From: Exiguobacterium aurantiacum
GTDB taxonomy: Bacteria; Bacillota; Bacilli; Exiguobacteriales; Exiguobacteriaceae
Direction: 5' to 3'
Assembly (NCBI RefSeq): GCF_024362205.1
Contig: NZ_CP101462.1
Location: 2,198,501-2,262,500 of the forward strand
DNA length: 64,000 bases
The notes under the pieces are model-generated. The model was not told the DNA's origin. It did no database searches and was given only the letters and a program-made list of their open reading frames with translations. This document shows, piece after piece, positions 1 to 9,297 of this stretch; within the stretch, counting starts at the first letter, position 1, and each line of letters opens with the position of its first letter. A program made the position numbers and the translations under genes.

Positions 1-2739
1 GTTTCCTTCAGCCGGGCTCGAACGGCGGCGACGGCCGACGTAACGGACGTTCAACCGGTTCGATGTGACCGCTTCGAGACGGGGCTCGATGTACGTCCAT
101 GCCCCCATGTTCTTCGGCTCTTCTTGGACCCAGACAATCTCTTTCGCGTTCGGATAGCGGCTGATCAATTCACGGATCTCACGGACCGGGAACGGATAGA
201 TTTCTTCGACGCGGATGATGTGAAGGAAATCGAGTGACTCCTCTGACTTCATCGTCGCTTCTTGAAGGTCGATCGCCATCTTCCCTGAACAGAAGACGAG
301 ACGTTCGACTTTCTCGGAATTCTCACCGAGACCGGTTTGTTCGATGATCGGACGGAAGCTGTTGTCGGATAGTTCATCGACCGATGAGGCTGCAAGCGGA
401 TGACGAAGCAAGCTCTTCGGTGTCATGATGATCATCGGACGGACTTGTTCCGTGCCGAGCATCTTCGCCTGACGACGCAAGATGTGGAAATACTGCGCGG
501 CCGTCGACAAGTTCGCGACCGTCCAGTTTTTCTCTCCGGCGAGCGTCAAGTAACGCTCCATGCGGGCGCTCGAGTGCTCTGGGCCTTGACCTTCATAGCC
601 GTGCGGCAACAGCATGACGAGACCTGACTTCTGGCCCCATTTGGCGCGACCGGCCGAAATGAACTGGTCGAACATGACTTGGGCCGAATTGGCGAAGTCC
701 CCATACTGTGCTTCCCACAAGACGAGCGTGTCTTGGGCGAACACGTTATAGCCGTATTCGAAACCGAGCACCGATCCTTCTGAGAGCGGGCTGTTGTGGA
801 CCGAGAACGAGGCGTTTGCCGTCGACAAGTGGTGGAGCGGCGAGAACTTCTTGCCTGTCTCGACATCGTTCAACATGATGTTCCGTTGCGCGAACGTGCC
901 GCGCTCCGAATCTTGACCGCTCAAGCGGATTGGTGTGCCGTCCGAGATGATCGAGGCGTAAGCGAGCGTCTCGGCATGGCCCCAGTCGACTTTCCCGTTG
1001 TCCGCGAACGCGTCGCGGCGACGGTCAAGTACTTTTTGCAGCTTATGGAACACGCCGAAGCCTTCCGGCCAGACGAGCAATTCGTCGTTCAATTGCTGGA
1101 GCACGTCACGTTCGACGCCCGTCTCGACGAACGGGAAACCTTTGTGGACCGCTTCCGGCAAGATGATGTCGGCATCCTCTTCTTCGGCCGGGACGAGGTC
1201 GCGGGCCGATTTGAGACGGTCTTCAATCGATTGCTCGATCGTCGCTTTGTCTTCTTTCGACATGACGCCTTCCGCTTCGAGCACGTCCGCATAGACGTGA
1301 CGGACCGACTTGTGTTCTTTGATGGCCTTATAGAGGACCGGGTTCGTGTTCATCGGCTCATCCATCTCGTTATGACCGTAGCGGCGGTAACCGACCAAGT
1401 CAACAAGGATGTCTTTATGGAACTTGGCGCGATATTCGCTGCACAGTTTGGCGACAGCGACACACGCTTCCGGGTCGTCCGCGTTGACGTGGAACACCGG
1501 GATCTCGTAGCCTTTGGCGATATCGCTCGCATAACGTGTCGAGCGCGAATCGCTCGGGTCGGTCGTGAAGCCGATCGTGTTGTTGGCGATGACGTGGACC
1601 GTCCCGGCTGTACGATAACCTTGCAAGTTTGTCATGTTAAGTGTCTCGGCGACGATGCCTTGTCCTGGGAACGCGGCGTCCCCATGAATCAAGATCGATG
1701 CGGCTTTGTCGTCATGTTGGACGGCCATCCCTTTTTCCGAGCGGTCGTCTTGCGCTGCACGCGTATAGCCTTCGACGACCGAACCGACGAACTCGAGATG
1801 GCTCGGGTTGTTGGCGAGATTCAAACGGACTTCTTTTTTCTCGTCTAACACTCTGCGGTCGAGACCGAGGTGATATTTCACATCGCCGGACCAACCAAAG
1901 TTGATGCCGATCGACCCTTCCGATGGGATCAACTCTTTGTTCGGGGCGTGCTGGAACTCGGCGAAAATCATCTCGTACGGTTTGCCGAGAACGTGCGCGA
2001 GCACGTTCAAGCGTCCGCGGTGGGCCATCCCGATGTTGATATGTTCTGACCCACTCGAGATGAGGCCGCCGACCATGGCGTCAAGGAGCGGCACCATTGC
2101 GTCGAGCCCTTCGATCGAGAAGCGTTTTTGTCCGACGTATGTCTTATGAAGGAACGACTCGAACAGTTCTGTCTCGGCTAGACGTTCGAAGAGCTCGATT
2201 TTCTCGTTCTTCGAGTATTTCGTTTGGAGTGCACCTTGCTCGATACGGCGGCGAATCCAACGCTTCTCTTCCATGTCGTCCAAGTGACGGAGCTCGATGG
2301 CGACCGGCCCCGTATAGACGTCAAGCAAATGACGAACGAGTTCGAGCGCGTTCGCGCCCGGTTTCGGCACGTCTTCCGACAACAAGTGGGCCGGTACTTG
2401 CTCGAGGTCGGCTTCACTCAATCCGTAGCGGTCAAACGCAAACAAGCCGTGTTCGCGCGGATGGTCTTTGAGCGGGTAAATATCGGCCGCTTTATGGCCG
2501 AGTGCCCGAATGTCATTGACCAATCGTGTCGCTGCCACGACTTTCTCTAAATCAAACGATGCAGCCGGCGCGACTGGTGCGCTCGTTTCCGGCGCCCCGT
2601 ATTCGTCAAAGTATTGACGCGTCTCCTCATCGACTGATTCTGGGTCTTCTACATACTGCTCGTACAATTCAACGATGTAGCCTAAGTTTGGACCATAAAA
2701 TGCTTGCACTGCTTCGCGACCGTTCGACGACTCTCCCAT
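1..2739 (-). CDS. odhA: 2-oxoglutarate dehydrogenase E1 component, 3' end cut by window edge
   Basis: Thiamine-diphosphate-dependent E1 subunit that decarboxylates 2-oxoglutarate in the TCA cycle and passes the succinyl group to the lipoyl E2 subunit. 913 codons are visible out of a family length near 950, so only the C-terminal tail is missing. Seen: an N-terminal segment MGESSNGREAVQAFYGPN, the ThDP region with HGDAAFPGQG, NNTIGFTTDPSDSR, and the transketolase-like half with EAQYGDFANSAQVMFDQF. The ATG is preceded by a purine-rich site (AGGGGGAT) about 7 nt upstream. E2 (odhB) would be expected just beyond the window edge. A cre-like site lies in its promoter region. Confidence 0.95.
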   Translation of the reverse strand, partial: MGESSNGREAVQAFYGPNLGYIVELYEQYVEDPESVDEETRQYFDEYGAPETSAPVAPAASFDLEKVVAATRLVNDIRALGHKAADIYPLKDHPREHGLFAFDRYGLSEADLEQVPAHLLSEDVPKPGANALELVRHLLDVYTGPVAIELRHLDDMEEKRWIRRRIEQGALQTKYSKNEKIELFERLAETELFESFLHKTYVGQKRFSIEGLDAMVPLLDAMVGGLISSGSEHINIGMAHRGRLNVLAHVLGKPYEMIFAEFQHAPNKELIPSEGSIGINFGWSGDVKYHLGLDRRVLDEKKEVRLNLANNPSHLEFVGSVVEGYTRAAQDDRSEKGMAVQHDDKAASILIHGDAAFPGQGIVAETLNMTNLQGYRTAGTVHVIANNTIGFTTDPSDSRSTRYASDIAKGYEIPVFHVNADDPEACVAVAKLCSEYRAKFHKDILVDLVGYRRYGHNEMDEPMNTNPVLYKAIKEHKSVRHVYADVLEAEGVMSKEDKATIEQSIEDRLKSARDLVPAEEEDADIILPEAVHKGFPFVETGVERDVLQQLNDELLVWPEGFGVFHKLQKVLDRRRDAFADNGKVDWGHAETLAYASIISDGTPIRLSGQDSERGTFAQRNIMLNDVETGKKFSPLHHLSTANASFSVHNSPLSEGSVLGFEYGYNVFAQDTLVLWEAQYGDFANSAQVMFDQFISAGRAKWGQKSGLVMLLPHGYEGQGPEHSSARMERYLTLAGEKNWTVANLSTAAQYFHILRRQAKMLGTEQVRPMIIMTPKSLLRHPLAASSVDELSDNSFRPIIEQTGLGENSEKVERLVFCSGKMAIDLQEATMKSEESLDFLHIIRVEEIYPFPVREIRELISRYPNAKEIVWVQEEPKNMGAWTYIEPRLEAVTSNRLNVRYVGRRRRSSPAEGN

Positions 2740-3073
2740 TGAATAAATCCCCCTATCCGTTCCTGCGCGTCCGATGTGTGAACGCTTTCATTTTAACATT
2801 AAGGACGAAACAGTTCATCCATCTGATTCGACCTGCAAAAAGAGCCAAATCTTGCCTCTTTCTCTCCTCTTCATACTACACCTTTCCGTATGGAAAGACC
2901 CTTTCAAATTCACAATTCGTCCATACTATTTCAATAAGTTTTCCTTATCAACAAATTGTGAAATCGATGTTTTGTTTCAACAGTTTCAAAAAAAGGTGAA
3001 ACCTTGTTTCAATCAAGCCCGTATATAAGAGAGTCCAGTTGGAAAATACTCTCAACGAAAGCAAGGTGACCCT
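2740..3073. promoter_or_regulatory. divergent intergenic region odhA / ABC exporter
   Basis: This 334-bp AT-rich region holds no gene. On the minus strand a TAAAAT -10 element (2790-2795) serves odhA, and a cre-like sequence TGTGAACGCTTTCA lies at 2777-2790, directly at the expected start of transcription. On the plus strand a TATAAG box (3024-3029) precedes the ABC genes without a recognisable -35 hexamer. Instead there are two direct copies of TTGTTTCAA at 2972-2980 and 3004-3012. Confidence 0.45.
2777..2790. promoter_or_regulatory. cre-like CcpA site in the odhA promoter
   Basis: TGTGAACGCTTTCA differs at one position from the Gram-positive catabolite-responsive element consensus TGWAANCGNTNWCA. 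It overlaps the likely +1 region of odhA, the position expected for CcpA repression of a TCA-cycle gene. Assignment is by motif match only. Confidence 0.5.
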
Positions 3074-4012
3074 ATGTTATCCGTACAAAACGTACACAAA
3101 AAAATGGGCCAGACGAACGTCCTGACGAATGTCAGCTTCGACGTCACGCCTGGAGAAATCTTTGGCTTCCTCGGCCCGAACGGCGCCGGAAAGACGACGA
3201 CGATCCGCATCATCACCGGTCTCATGCCAGCGACACACGGTAAAGTGACCGTCGACGGATTCGACGTCTCGACAGAACGCCAACAAGCGCTCAGTCGCAT
3301 CGGTGCTATCGTCGAAAATCCGGCCTTTTATCCGTATTTGACGGGCCGCGAGAACTTGATTCATGCGATGAACTTGATTCCTGGCTTGAAAAAAGTCGAC
3401 TTGAACGCCCTCGGTGCCCTCGTCGGACTCGAGACGAAACTCGATATGAAAGTAAAACAATACTCGCTCGGGATGAAACAGCGTCTCGGCATCGCCCGTG
3501 CCCTGCTCCACAACCCGAAAGTATTGATCCTCGACGAACCGACGAACGGTCTCGACCCTGCCGGTATCGCCGATCTCCGTAACTATTTGCGGCACTTGGC
3601 CGATCATCGCGGCATCGCCATCCTCATCTCGAGCCACTTGTTAAGCGAGATGGAGTTGATTACGGATCGCTTCGCCATCATCGACCAAGGTCAAATCAAG
3701 TCGGTCCAAGGCGGAGACGGTGAGGCCAAGACGGAGAGCGTCATCCTCTGTAAAGTCGGCCGCGAGCAGATGAACGAAGCGCTCGATATCGTCGCACTCG
3801 CGTTTGATGATGTGAAAATCATCCAACAATCGGCCGAGACGTTCATCGTCCCGCGTCCGGAAACCGACATCCCGCATTTGTTGAAGCATCTCGTCGAACG
3901 TGACATCGCTGTCTATCAGATTGGGATGAAACACGAGACGCTCGAAGAACAGTTCTTGAAATTGACGAAAAAAGAAGGAGGCACGAACAATGCGTTCATT
4001 ACTAGCCAATGA
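3074..4012 (+). CDS. ABC exporter ATP-binding protein (BcrA-like)
   Basis: ATPase subunit of a two-component exporter, 312 aa. Seen: Walker A GPNGAGKTT at residues 34-42, signature YSLGMKQRLGIARAL, Walker B VLILDEPTNGLDP and the H-loop SSHLL, followed by a C-terminal extension of about 90 residues typical of bacitracin/antibiotic-type (BcrA/NatA) ATPases. The gene ends 23 nt inside the next gene, which encodes the membrane partner, so the two are translationally coupled. Substrate is unknown; this family exports peptides, antibiotics or ions. No two-component regulator lies next to it, though direct repeats upstream suggest an activator. Confidence 0.85.
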   Translation: MLSVQNVHKKMGQTNVLTNVSFDVTPGEIFGFLGPNGAGKTTTIRIITGLMPATHGKVTVDGFDVSTERQQALSRIGAIVENPAFYPYLTGRENLIHAMNLIPGLKKVDLNALGALVGLETKLDMKVKQYSLGMKQRLGIARALLHNPKVLILDEPTNGLDPAGIADLRNYLRHLADHRGIAILISSHLLSEMELITDRFAIIDQGQIKSVQGGDGEAKTESVILCKVGREQMNEALDIVALAFDDVKIIQQSAETFIVPRPETDIPHLLKHLVERDIAVYQIGMKHETLEEQFLKLTKKEGGTNNAFITSQ

Positions 4013-4727
4013 GTTCATGAAATGGCGGCGCACGATTAAACCGCTCGTCGCACTCGGAATGTACACCGGGATCATCGTCTTGACGTACTTCATCGTCCGG
4101 AGCGGCGACAACCCAGGTGACGCGGAAACGTTCGTCAACTATGCGACGATGGCGGCGATGACATTCCTCGGGATTTTCACGATCGTCTTCACAGCCGAGA
4201 TGATCGGGAACGAGTTGAAATTTGATACGTTGAAGCACTTGCTCATGAGCCCATACTCGCGCGATCGGATTTTACTATCGAAACTCGTGGCCGCCCTTTT
4301 GATCATGCTCGCCCAGTTCGTGTTCATCCTTGCCGTCACATACGGTTTTGCATTAACGCTCGATGGAGAGTTGACATTCGAACAGTTCCGCAACATCTTA
4401 CTTAGTGTGTCGAGCGGCGTCTTCGTCATCTTCTTGACGCTCATGTTCTCGGTCGTCTTTAAATCGGTCGGCGTCGTCATCGGCTTCACCGTGCTCGCGA
4501 ACTTCGTCTCGACGATGATTGGTGGGCTTCTCATCACATGGAAACCAGTCATCGCCAAGTGGATCGTCTTCTTGCACACGGATTTGTCGATCTATTATCA
4601 AAGCCCGGGCTTCATGGAGACGATGGACGTGACGATTTGGTTCTCGGCGTTCTATGTTTTGATTCACATCGTCGCCTTCTATATCATCACGGCGTTCATG
4701 TTCCGCAGTAAAACGTTCGCCGAATGA
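3990..4727 (+). CDS. ABC exporter permease (ABC-2 type)
   Basis: Membrane subunit of the exporter whose ATPase gene overlaps it by 23 nt. The 245-aa protein begins with a cytosolic MRSLLANEFMKWRRTIKP and then shows about six hydrophobic spans (near residues 20-36, 55-75, 100-122, 140-160, 163-182 and 218-237). Start chosen at the ATG with GAAGGAGG nine bases upstream. The pattern of a short basic N-terminus and six spans fits ABC-2/NatB-like permeases. Substrate cannot be read from sequence. Confidence 0.8.
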   Translation: MRSLLANEFMKWRRTIKPLVALGMYTGIIVLTYFIVRSGDNPGDAETFVNYATMAAMTFLGIFTIVFTAEMIGNELKFDTLKHLLMSPYSRDRILLSKLVAALLIMLAQFVFILAVTYGFALTLDGELTFEQFRNILLSVSSGVFVIFLTLMFSVVFKSVGVVIGFTVLANFVSTMIGGLLITWKPVIAKWIVFLHTDLSIYYQSPGFMETMDVTIWFSAFYVLIHIVAFYIITAFMFRSKTFAE

Positions 4728-4791
4728 CGATTAACGTCTGAACGAGTGTGGTACTTCCTATACAGAGACTTCTTTGAATGGAGGGACCACG

Positions 4792-5340
4792 ATGCCAAAG
4801 ACGGCGTTACTCATCATCGACATGTTCAACGACTTCGACTTCGTCGGTGGGGACGACTTGTTCCGACACACGGAGCCGATTGTCGACCCGATTTTGAAAC
4901 TGAAGCGTCACTTTAAAGAGAACGACTGGCCGGTCATCTACTGCAACGACAACTTCGGGCAGTGGAAAGACAGCACCGAGGACATCATTCGTCACGTCGA
5001 TTCCTCGAGAGGCAGCGCCATCGCCAAACGAATCGCGCCGGAAGAGAAAGAATACTTCATCATCAAGCCGCGACACTCGACGTTTTACGGAACACAGCTC
5101 GACATCTTGCTGCGTCAACTTGACGTCACATCGCTCGTCTTGACCGGTGTCGCCTCAGATATCTGTATCCTATTCTCGGCGAATGACGGCTATATGCGTG
5201 AGTATGAGCTTCATGTCCCGCGCGACTGTGTCGCCGCTGAGACAGACAAGCGTAACGACAGCGCTTTGACCGTCATCCATGAGGCACTTGGCATCCCTAT
5301 CGATGATGCCGAGACGTATATAAAAGATACCCAGGTGTGA
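4792..5340 (+). CDS. isochorismatase-family cysteine hydrolase
   Basis: 182 aa from the ATG preceded by GGAGGG; an upstream in-frame ATG 18 nt earlier lacks a ribosome-binding site. The catalytic triad of the family is visible: Asp in LLIIDMFNDF near the N-terminus, Lys in IIKPRHSTF, and Cys in TGVASDICI. Members hydrolyse isochorismate, nicotinamide or N-carbamoyl substrates; which one applies here cannot be told. It stands alone, with its own terminator directly after the stop codon. Confidence 0.85.
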   Translation: MPKTALLIIDMFNDFDFVGGDDLFRHTEPIVDPILKLKRHFKENDWPVIYCNDNFGQWKDSTEDIIRHVDSSRGSAIAKRIAPEEKEYFIIKPRHSTFYGTQLDILLRQLDVTSLVLTGVASDICILFSANDGYMREYELHVPRDCVAAETDKRNDSALTVIHEALGIPIDDAETYIKDTQV

Positions 5341-5341
5341 T

Positions 5342-5391
5342 AAAAGCCTCTGATTGTTGGACACATAATCCCAACATTTCAGAGGCTTTTT
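5342..5391 (+). terminator. rho-independent terminator after the hydrolase
   Basis: AAAAGCCTCTGA pairs with TCAGAGGCTTTT, with an inner TTGTTGG/CCAACA extension, followed by a T run. Confidence 0.85.
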
Positions 5392-5444
5392 CGTTATGTT
5401 TTCAGCTATGCTAGATATGAAGAAACAATGAAGGATGTGACAAT

Positions 5445-5639
5445 ATGTATCTCACAATCGGATTATCATTACTCGTTTGCTTGATTGCCCTCATTTTTAC
5501 GATTATGGTCGGACTCGGAAAAGACAAGTCAGACTACAGTCAAAAGAAAAGCTGGTCGATGGTGTCTTGGACATATATCGTTTTGTTCCCGATCTCATTC
5601 GTGGCGCTCGGCCTGTTATACTATTTCATTACCCGATGA
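5445..5639 (+). CDS. small two-span membrane protein
   Basis: 64 residues with two hydrophobic segments (about residues 2-24 and 42-62) joined by a charged loop containing GKDKSDYSQKK. An AAGGATG site lies about 7 nt before the ATG, and a terminator overlaps its stop codon, so it looks like a real monocistronic gene. I do not recognise the family; function unknown. Composition matches the neighbours. Confidence 0.65.
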   Translation: MYLTIGLSLLVCLIALIFTIMVGLGKDKSDYSQKKSWSMVSWTYIVLFPISFVALGLLYYFITR

Positions 5640-5661
5640 CCTCGTTCATCGGGATTTTTTT
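5632..5661 (+). terminator. rho-independent terminator overlapping the small ORF stop
   Basis: CCCGATGA (5632-5639) pairs with TCATCGGG (5646-5653), followed by a T7 run. The stem contains the stop codon of the small membrane protein. Confidence 0.8.
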
Positions 5662-6274
5662 ATTTCACTGCAACCGTGATGCCAATCGGATAATGGCGCG
5701 TCCCCCGCTTCGGTTCGACGAGCACGCCCCGCTGGTAATAGAACTCGGTCGATGTGAACGGTGTGAACAGCGCCTCGAACTCGACCTCCGTGAACTGATG
5801 GGCGTGGAACGGCTCATTCGTCGGCTGTCCCACACCTTGCCCGAATGGTGTCGACAACACCAAGATGCCGCCTGGCTTCAATAAGTCCCACACGTTCGCC
5901 ATGAACGCCTCATATTTGGTCACGTGTTCAATCGTCTCGAAGCTGACGATGCAATCGAACGTCCCGAGTTTGTCCGGCAACGTCCGGTCGACGACATCAC
6001 CTACGATATAGTTGACGTTCGGGTGGTGGTAACGTCCTTTCGCATAGCGCGTCGCCTCTTCCGACAAGTCGACGGCAACGACTTCGGTCACTGTCCCCTT
6101 CAAGTTTTTGGCGATCAATTGACTGCCATACCCGCTCCCGCTCGCAAAATCGAGGACGCGCCCGTTCATGTATAACAGGGCGAAATGGTAACGCGCGATA
6201 TGTTCGAGCAATAAGCCGTTCAGTGGGTCCATGCGATCTGGGATGACCCGTTCTCCCGTATAGTCTAATGTCAT
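5660..6274 (-). CDS. class I SAM-dependent methyltransferase
   Basis: 204 aa from MTLDYTGERVIPDRM, chosen because AAGGAG lies just upstream; a longer in-frame extension has no ribosome-binding site. Seen: motif I VLDFASGSGYGSQLIA, acidic motif II VVAVDLS, the GDVVD and FDCIVSFETIEHV segments and LKPGGILVLSTPF, all typical of UbiE/YcgJ-like small-molecule or lipid methyltransferases. The substrate is not evident. The gene stands alone between ltaS and a convergent small ORF. Confidence 0.8.
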   Translation of the reverse strand: MTLDYTGERVIPDRMDPLNGLLLEHIARYHFALLYMNGRVLDFASGSGYGSQLIAKNLKGTVTEVVAVDLSEEATRYAKGRYHHPNVNYIVGDVVDRTLPDKLGTFDCIVSFETIEHVTKYEAFMANVWDLLKPGGILVLSTPFGQGVGQPTNEPFHAHQFTEVEFEALFTPFTSTEFYYQRGVLVEPKRGTRHYPIGITVAVK

Positions 6275-6334
6275 AATTTCTCCTTTTGTTATCTGCACTT
6301 CTTTCATCTTAGTCTTCCTAGGGCGCGACGACCA

Positions 6335-6375
6335 CAAAAAAAGAGAAAAGATTGTCTCCAACCTTTTCTCTCTTC
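6335..6375 (-). terminator. rho-independent terminator of ltaS
   Basis: On the minus strand AGAGAAAAG pairs with CTTTTCTCT across a short loop, followed by seven T. Confidence 0.8.
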
Positions 6376-6376
6376 G

Positions 6377-8284
6377 TTATTGATCTTGCTTGAAGCGAAG
6401 TAAATCCGAATAGATGAGCTGGTCGTTCATCTCGAGGATTTTGTTCGCTTCTTCTTCAAGTGGCGTACATACTGCACCGTCTTCGGCGACTTCGCCAGTT
6501 TTGGCGTCATAACAGATCGACTGCGTGAAGAGGTGGTCTTGCGTCACGACCGTTCCATCGCGGAAGATGGCGCGGTCATAATGCTCTTTCGAGAACAAGT
6601 CGTTCCCGAAGCCGACCTGTTCCGACGTGTCGATTCCGAGCAAGTGCTGAATCGTCGGGTTCATGTCGACATGACTCCCGATCGTCTCATGCACTTCACC
6701 CTTGTCTTGTCCCGGCAAGTGAATCGCGAACGGGACCGCTTGAAGTTTAGCGACATCATATGGCGTCAACTCGTCTTTTCCAAGCAGGTCGGCCATGGCG
6801 GCGTTATGGTTCGTCGAGATGCCGTAATGGTCACCATAGACGATGAAGATCGTGTCATCCCATGTGCCGTTCGCCTTCAACTCATCGATGAACAAGCCGA
6901 GGGCATAGTCCTGATAAGCGAGTGCTTGCGGGAAGTTGTTGAGCGTCGTCGAGTTCGTCTCGAATTTCGGGACGAGCTCATGCTTCTCGCTCGGCATCGT
7001 GTACGGGAAGTGGTTCGTGAGCGTAAGGAACTTCGCATAGTACGGTTCCGGTAGCTCTTCAAGCATCGGGATCGATTGGAGGAAGAACTCGTCGTCGAGT
7101 AACCCCCACTCCGTCATGTCCTCAGGATTGCCGAGGTCATAACTGGCTTCGTCATAGAACTTGTCGACACCGATGTTTTGATACATCTGGTCACGGTTCC
7201 AGAACGATTTATTGTTGGCGTGGAACACGGCCGAATAGTAGTTGTCTTCTTTGATGACTTCCGGTAGCGCATTGTACTCGTTATCGGCGTTCGTGAAGTA
7301 GACACCGCCACGTGAGAGACCGTAGAGCGAGTTATCGAGTGCGAACTCGGCATCCGACGTCTTCCCTTGGCCGGTCGTGTGGTAATAGTTCGGCCAGTAG
7401 TGCGACTCTTCGATTAATTCGTTCAAGTTCGGCGTGATGTACTCGCCGTTCGAGGCTTTCATGTTGTGCGTGAAGTTCTGAGCCGACTCGAACGAGACGA
7501 CGATGACGTTCTTGCCTTTATACTTCCCAAACATTTCAGGGTCGGGGGCCGCATAGTTCTGACGCGTGAAGTTCTCGACTTCATCCAGTTCAGATCCGTC
7601 TGCGAGCGCTTTTTGCGCCGATGTCTTCGTTTGAAGCATGGCGTCGTAGACGTGGAAATTGAACGTTCCTAAGTTTTTAACCAACAGTTCTCGGTCGAAC
7701 GAGCGCGTGAGTAACTCTGGGCGCTCCGTTTCAGCGAGGACGAGGTTGAATCCAAACATGGCGGCCGCTGCCGTGAATGTGATCAAGACGCGACGCTGTG
7801 ATGCCTGGCTCGTCTCTTTCATCTTCCATAACAGGAATGGAAGTACGACGAGATCACCTAACAAGAGCAAGTCTTTCCATTCGAGAAGCGAGAGGAATGA
7901 CGACGAGAGCGTCTCCATGTTCGACGACTGGAACAAGACCGGTACGGTCAAGAAGTCCGTGAACTCACGGTAGTAGGTCGTATCCGCGAACAAGATGAGC
8001 GAGGAGACGAGATACAAACTGTACAACGCCCACTTCCGCTTATTCCCCCCGAAGAAGAAGCTGAAAGCGAACAGGAACAGCGTGAAGCTGAGCGGATTGA
8101 TGATGAGGATGAATGCCTGGACCGCGTTCTCGGCCGGTATATTGAAGAAGAACTGATACGCAATCAGCGACTTCGTCCATAACAGGATGGTGAACATCCA
8201 GAACAGACGATGTGTCTTGAACGACTCGAGCGCCGCTTGGCGGAATCGGTCCATCCGTCCTTTCGGTTGATTCGTGTAATTCAT
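6377..8284 (-). CDS. ltaS: lipoteichoic acid synthase (LtaS-type sulfatase-fold enzyme)
   Basis: Polymerises glycerol phosphate from phosphatidylglycerol onto a glycolipid anchor outside the membrane. 635 aa: five N-terminal membrane spans within residues 25-195, then an extracellular alkaline-phosphatase/sulfatase domain. The nucleophilic Thr lies in TGQGKTSDAEF; metal ligands are suggested by VIVVSFESAQ near residue 262 and by YGDHYG and GSHVDM. A possible signal-peptidase cut follows the last span. Single gene with its own terminator. Which LtaS subtype (housekeeping or YfnI/YqgS-like) cannot be decided here. Confidence 0.92.
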   Translation of the reverse strand: MNYTNQPKGRMDRFRQAALESFKTHRLFWMFTILLWTKSLIAYQFFFNIPAENAVQAFILIINPLSFTLFLFAFSFFFGGNKRKWALYSLYLVSSLILFADTTYYREFTDFLTVPVLFQSSNMETLSSSFLSLLEWKDLLLLGDLVVLPFLLWKMKETSQASQRRVLITFTAAAAMFGFNLVLAETERPELLTRSFDRELLVKNLGTFNFHVYDAMLQTKTSAQKALADGSELDEVENFTRQNYAAPDPEMFGKYKGKNVIVVSFESAQNFTHNMKASNGEYITPNLNELIEESHYWPNYYHTTGQGKTSDAEFALDNSLYGLSRGGVYFTNADNEYNALPEVIKEDNYYSAVFHANNKSFWNRDQMYQNIGVDKFYDEASYDLGNPEDMTEWGLLDDEFFLQSIPMLEELPEPYYAKFLTLTNHFPYTMPSEKHELVPKFETNSTTLNNFPQALAYQDYALGLFIDELKANGTWDDTIFIVYGDHYGISTNHNAAMADLLGKDELTPYDVAKLQAVPFAIHLPGQDKGEVHETIGSHVDMNPTIQHLLGIDTSEQVGFGNDLFSKEHYDRAIFRDGTVVTQDHLFTQSICYDAKTGEVAEDGAVCTPLEEEANKILEMNDQLIYSDLLRFKQDQ

Positions 8285-8426
8285 GTAAACACTCCTTGTA
8301 TGGAATTCAAGTTAAAGGTTCATTTTTTAGACGTATAACCTATATTTTAACGTTCCTGTGACCTCAATTCAACTAATTGACGTTTACAACTATACATAAA
8401 CTTAACAATTCCATTGCAAGGTTTAC

Positions 8427-8459
8427 AAAAAAATGACTACCGAGTCGCCTCGGTAGCCA
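8427..8459 (-). terminator. rho-independent terminator after the TauE gene
   Basis: Minus-strand stem TGGCTACCGAG/CTCGGTAGTCA with a four-base loop and a seven-T tail. Confidence 0.85.
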
Positions 8460-8475
8460 TTTAACAGTAATTCGA

Positions 8476-9258
8476 TTAACCGATGATGTCCATCCAAATT
8501 TTAACTGTGCTCGCTAAGATGAGGAGCGCCAAAATCATTTGCAGCGATTTCGTTTTCATGTTCTTGCCGACGTTCGCGCCGATTGGAGCCGCAATCAAAC
8601 TGGCGATAATCATGATGACGGCTGGTTCCCACACAATTTGGTCGGTGATGATTTTCCCGGCCGTCGAGCCGATTGACGAGATGAACGTGATAGCGAGCGA
8701 ACTCGCGATTGCCATCTTCGTCGGAATCCGGAGCACGACGAGCATGATCGGCATCAAGATGAATGCTCCCGCTGCCCCGACGATCCCTGCTGCCACTCCG
8801 ACGATGAACGCCGAACTCGATGCGATCACTTTATTGAATGTGACTTGGTCGAGCGGAACATCCTCAACATTCTTTTTCGGTAAGAACATCATGATTGTCG
8901 CAATGGTCGCGAGCACGGCATAAACGACGTTAATCAAGTTCTCAGACAAGAGCGTCGAGCCGTAGCCGCCGATGAAACTCCCGATCAAGACGGCGACACC
9001 CATATACAAGATGAGCTGTTTGTTCAAATAACCGCCCTTCCGGTATGCGTAAATTCCGCCAATCGTCGCGAAGAAGACTTGAATCGCGCTAATCCCCGAT
9101 ACTTCATGGGCGCTGAACGCCGCGAAGCCGAGGAGCGGTGGAATATACAACAACATCGGATATTTAATAATCGATCCGCCAATTCCGACCATCCCTGAAA
9201 TGAACGACCCGATAAAGCCGATCAAAAAGATGGTGATGATAAATCCAAATTCCATCAT
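8476..9258 (-). CDS. TauE/SafE-family sulfite/anion exporter
   Basis: 260-aa membrane protein of about eight spans in two similar halves, with FISGMVGIGGSIIKYPML in the first and GVAAGIVGAAGAFILMPIM in the second; this duplicated G-rich loop marks the TauE/SafE family. GGAGGAG lies directly before the start. It follows the anchored rhodanese by 39 nt in the same direction, so the pair forms an operon. In staphylococcal cst loci a TauE protein accompanies persulfide oxidation and is thought to export sulfite or a related anion; the same role is inferred here from context. Confidence 0.85.
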   Translation of the reverse strand: MMEFGFIITIFLIGFIGSFISGMVGIGGSIIKYPMLLYIPPLLGFAAFSAHEVSGISAIQVFFATIGGIYAYRKGGYLNKQLILYMGVAVLIGSFIGGYGSTLLSENLINVVYAVLATIATIMMFLPKKNVEDVPLDQVTFNKVIASSSAFIVGVAAGIVGAAGAFILMPIMLVVLRIPTKMAIASSLAITFISSIGSTAGKIITDQIVWEPAVIMIIASLIAAPIGANVGKNMKTKSLQMILALLILASTVKIWMDIIG

Positions 9259-9297
9259 AACTCCTCCAATTCCCTACCATATATAATAAGTAAGTTT

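Noticed and set aside
796-1848. 350-codon plus-strand open frame opposite odhA
   Set aside because: Mirror of a strongly conserved enzyme gene; arginine/valine-rich sequence and no ribosome-binding site.
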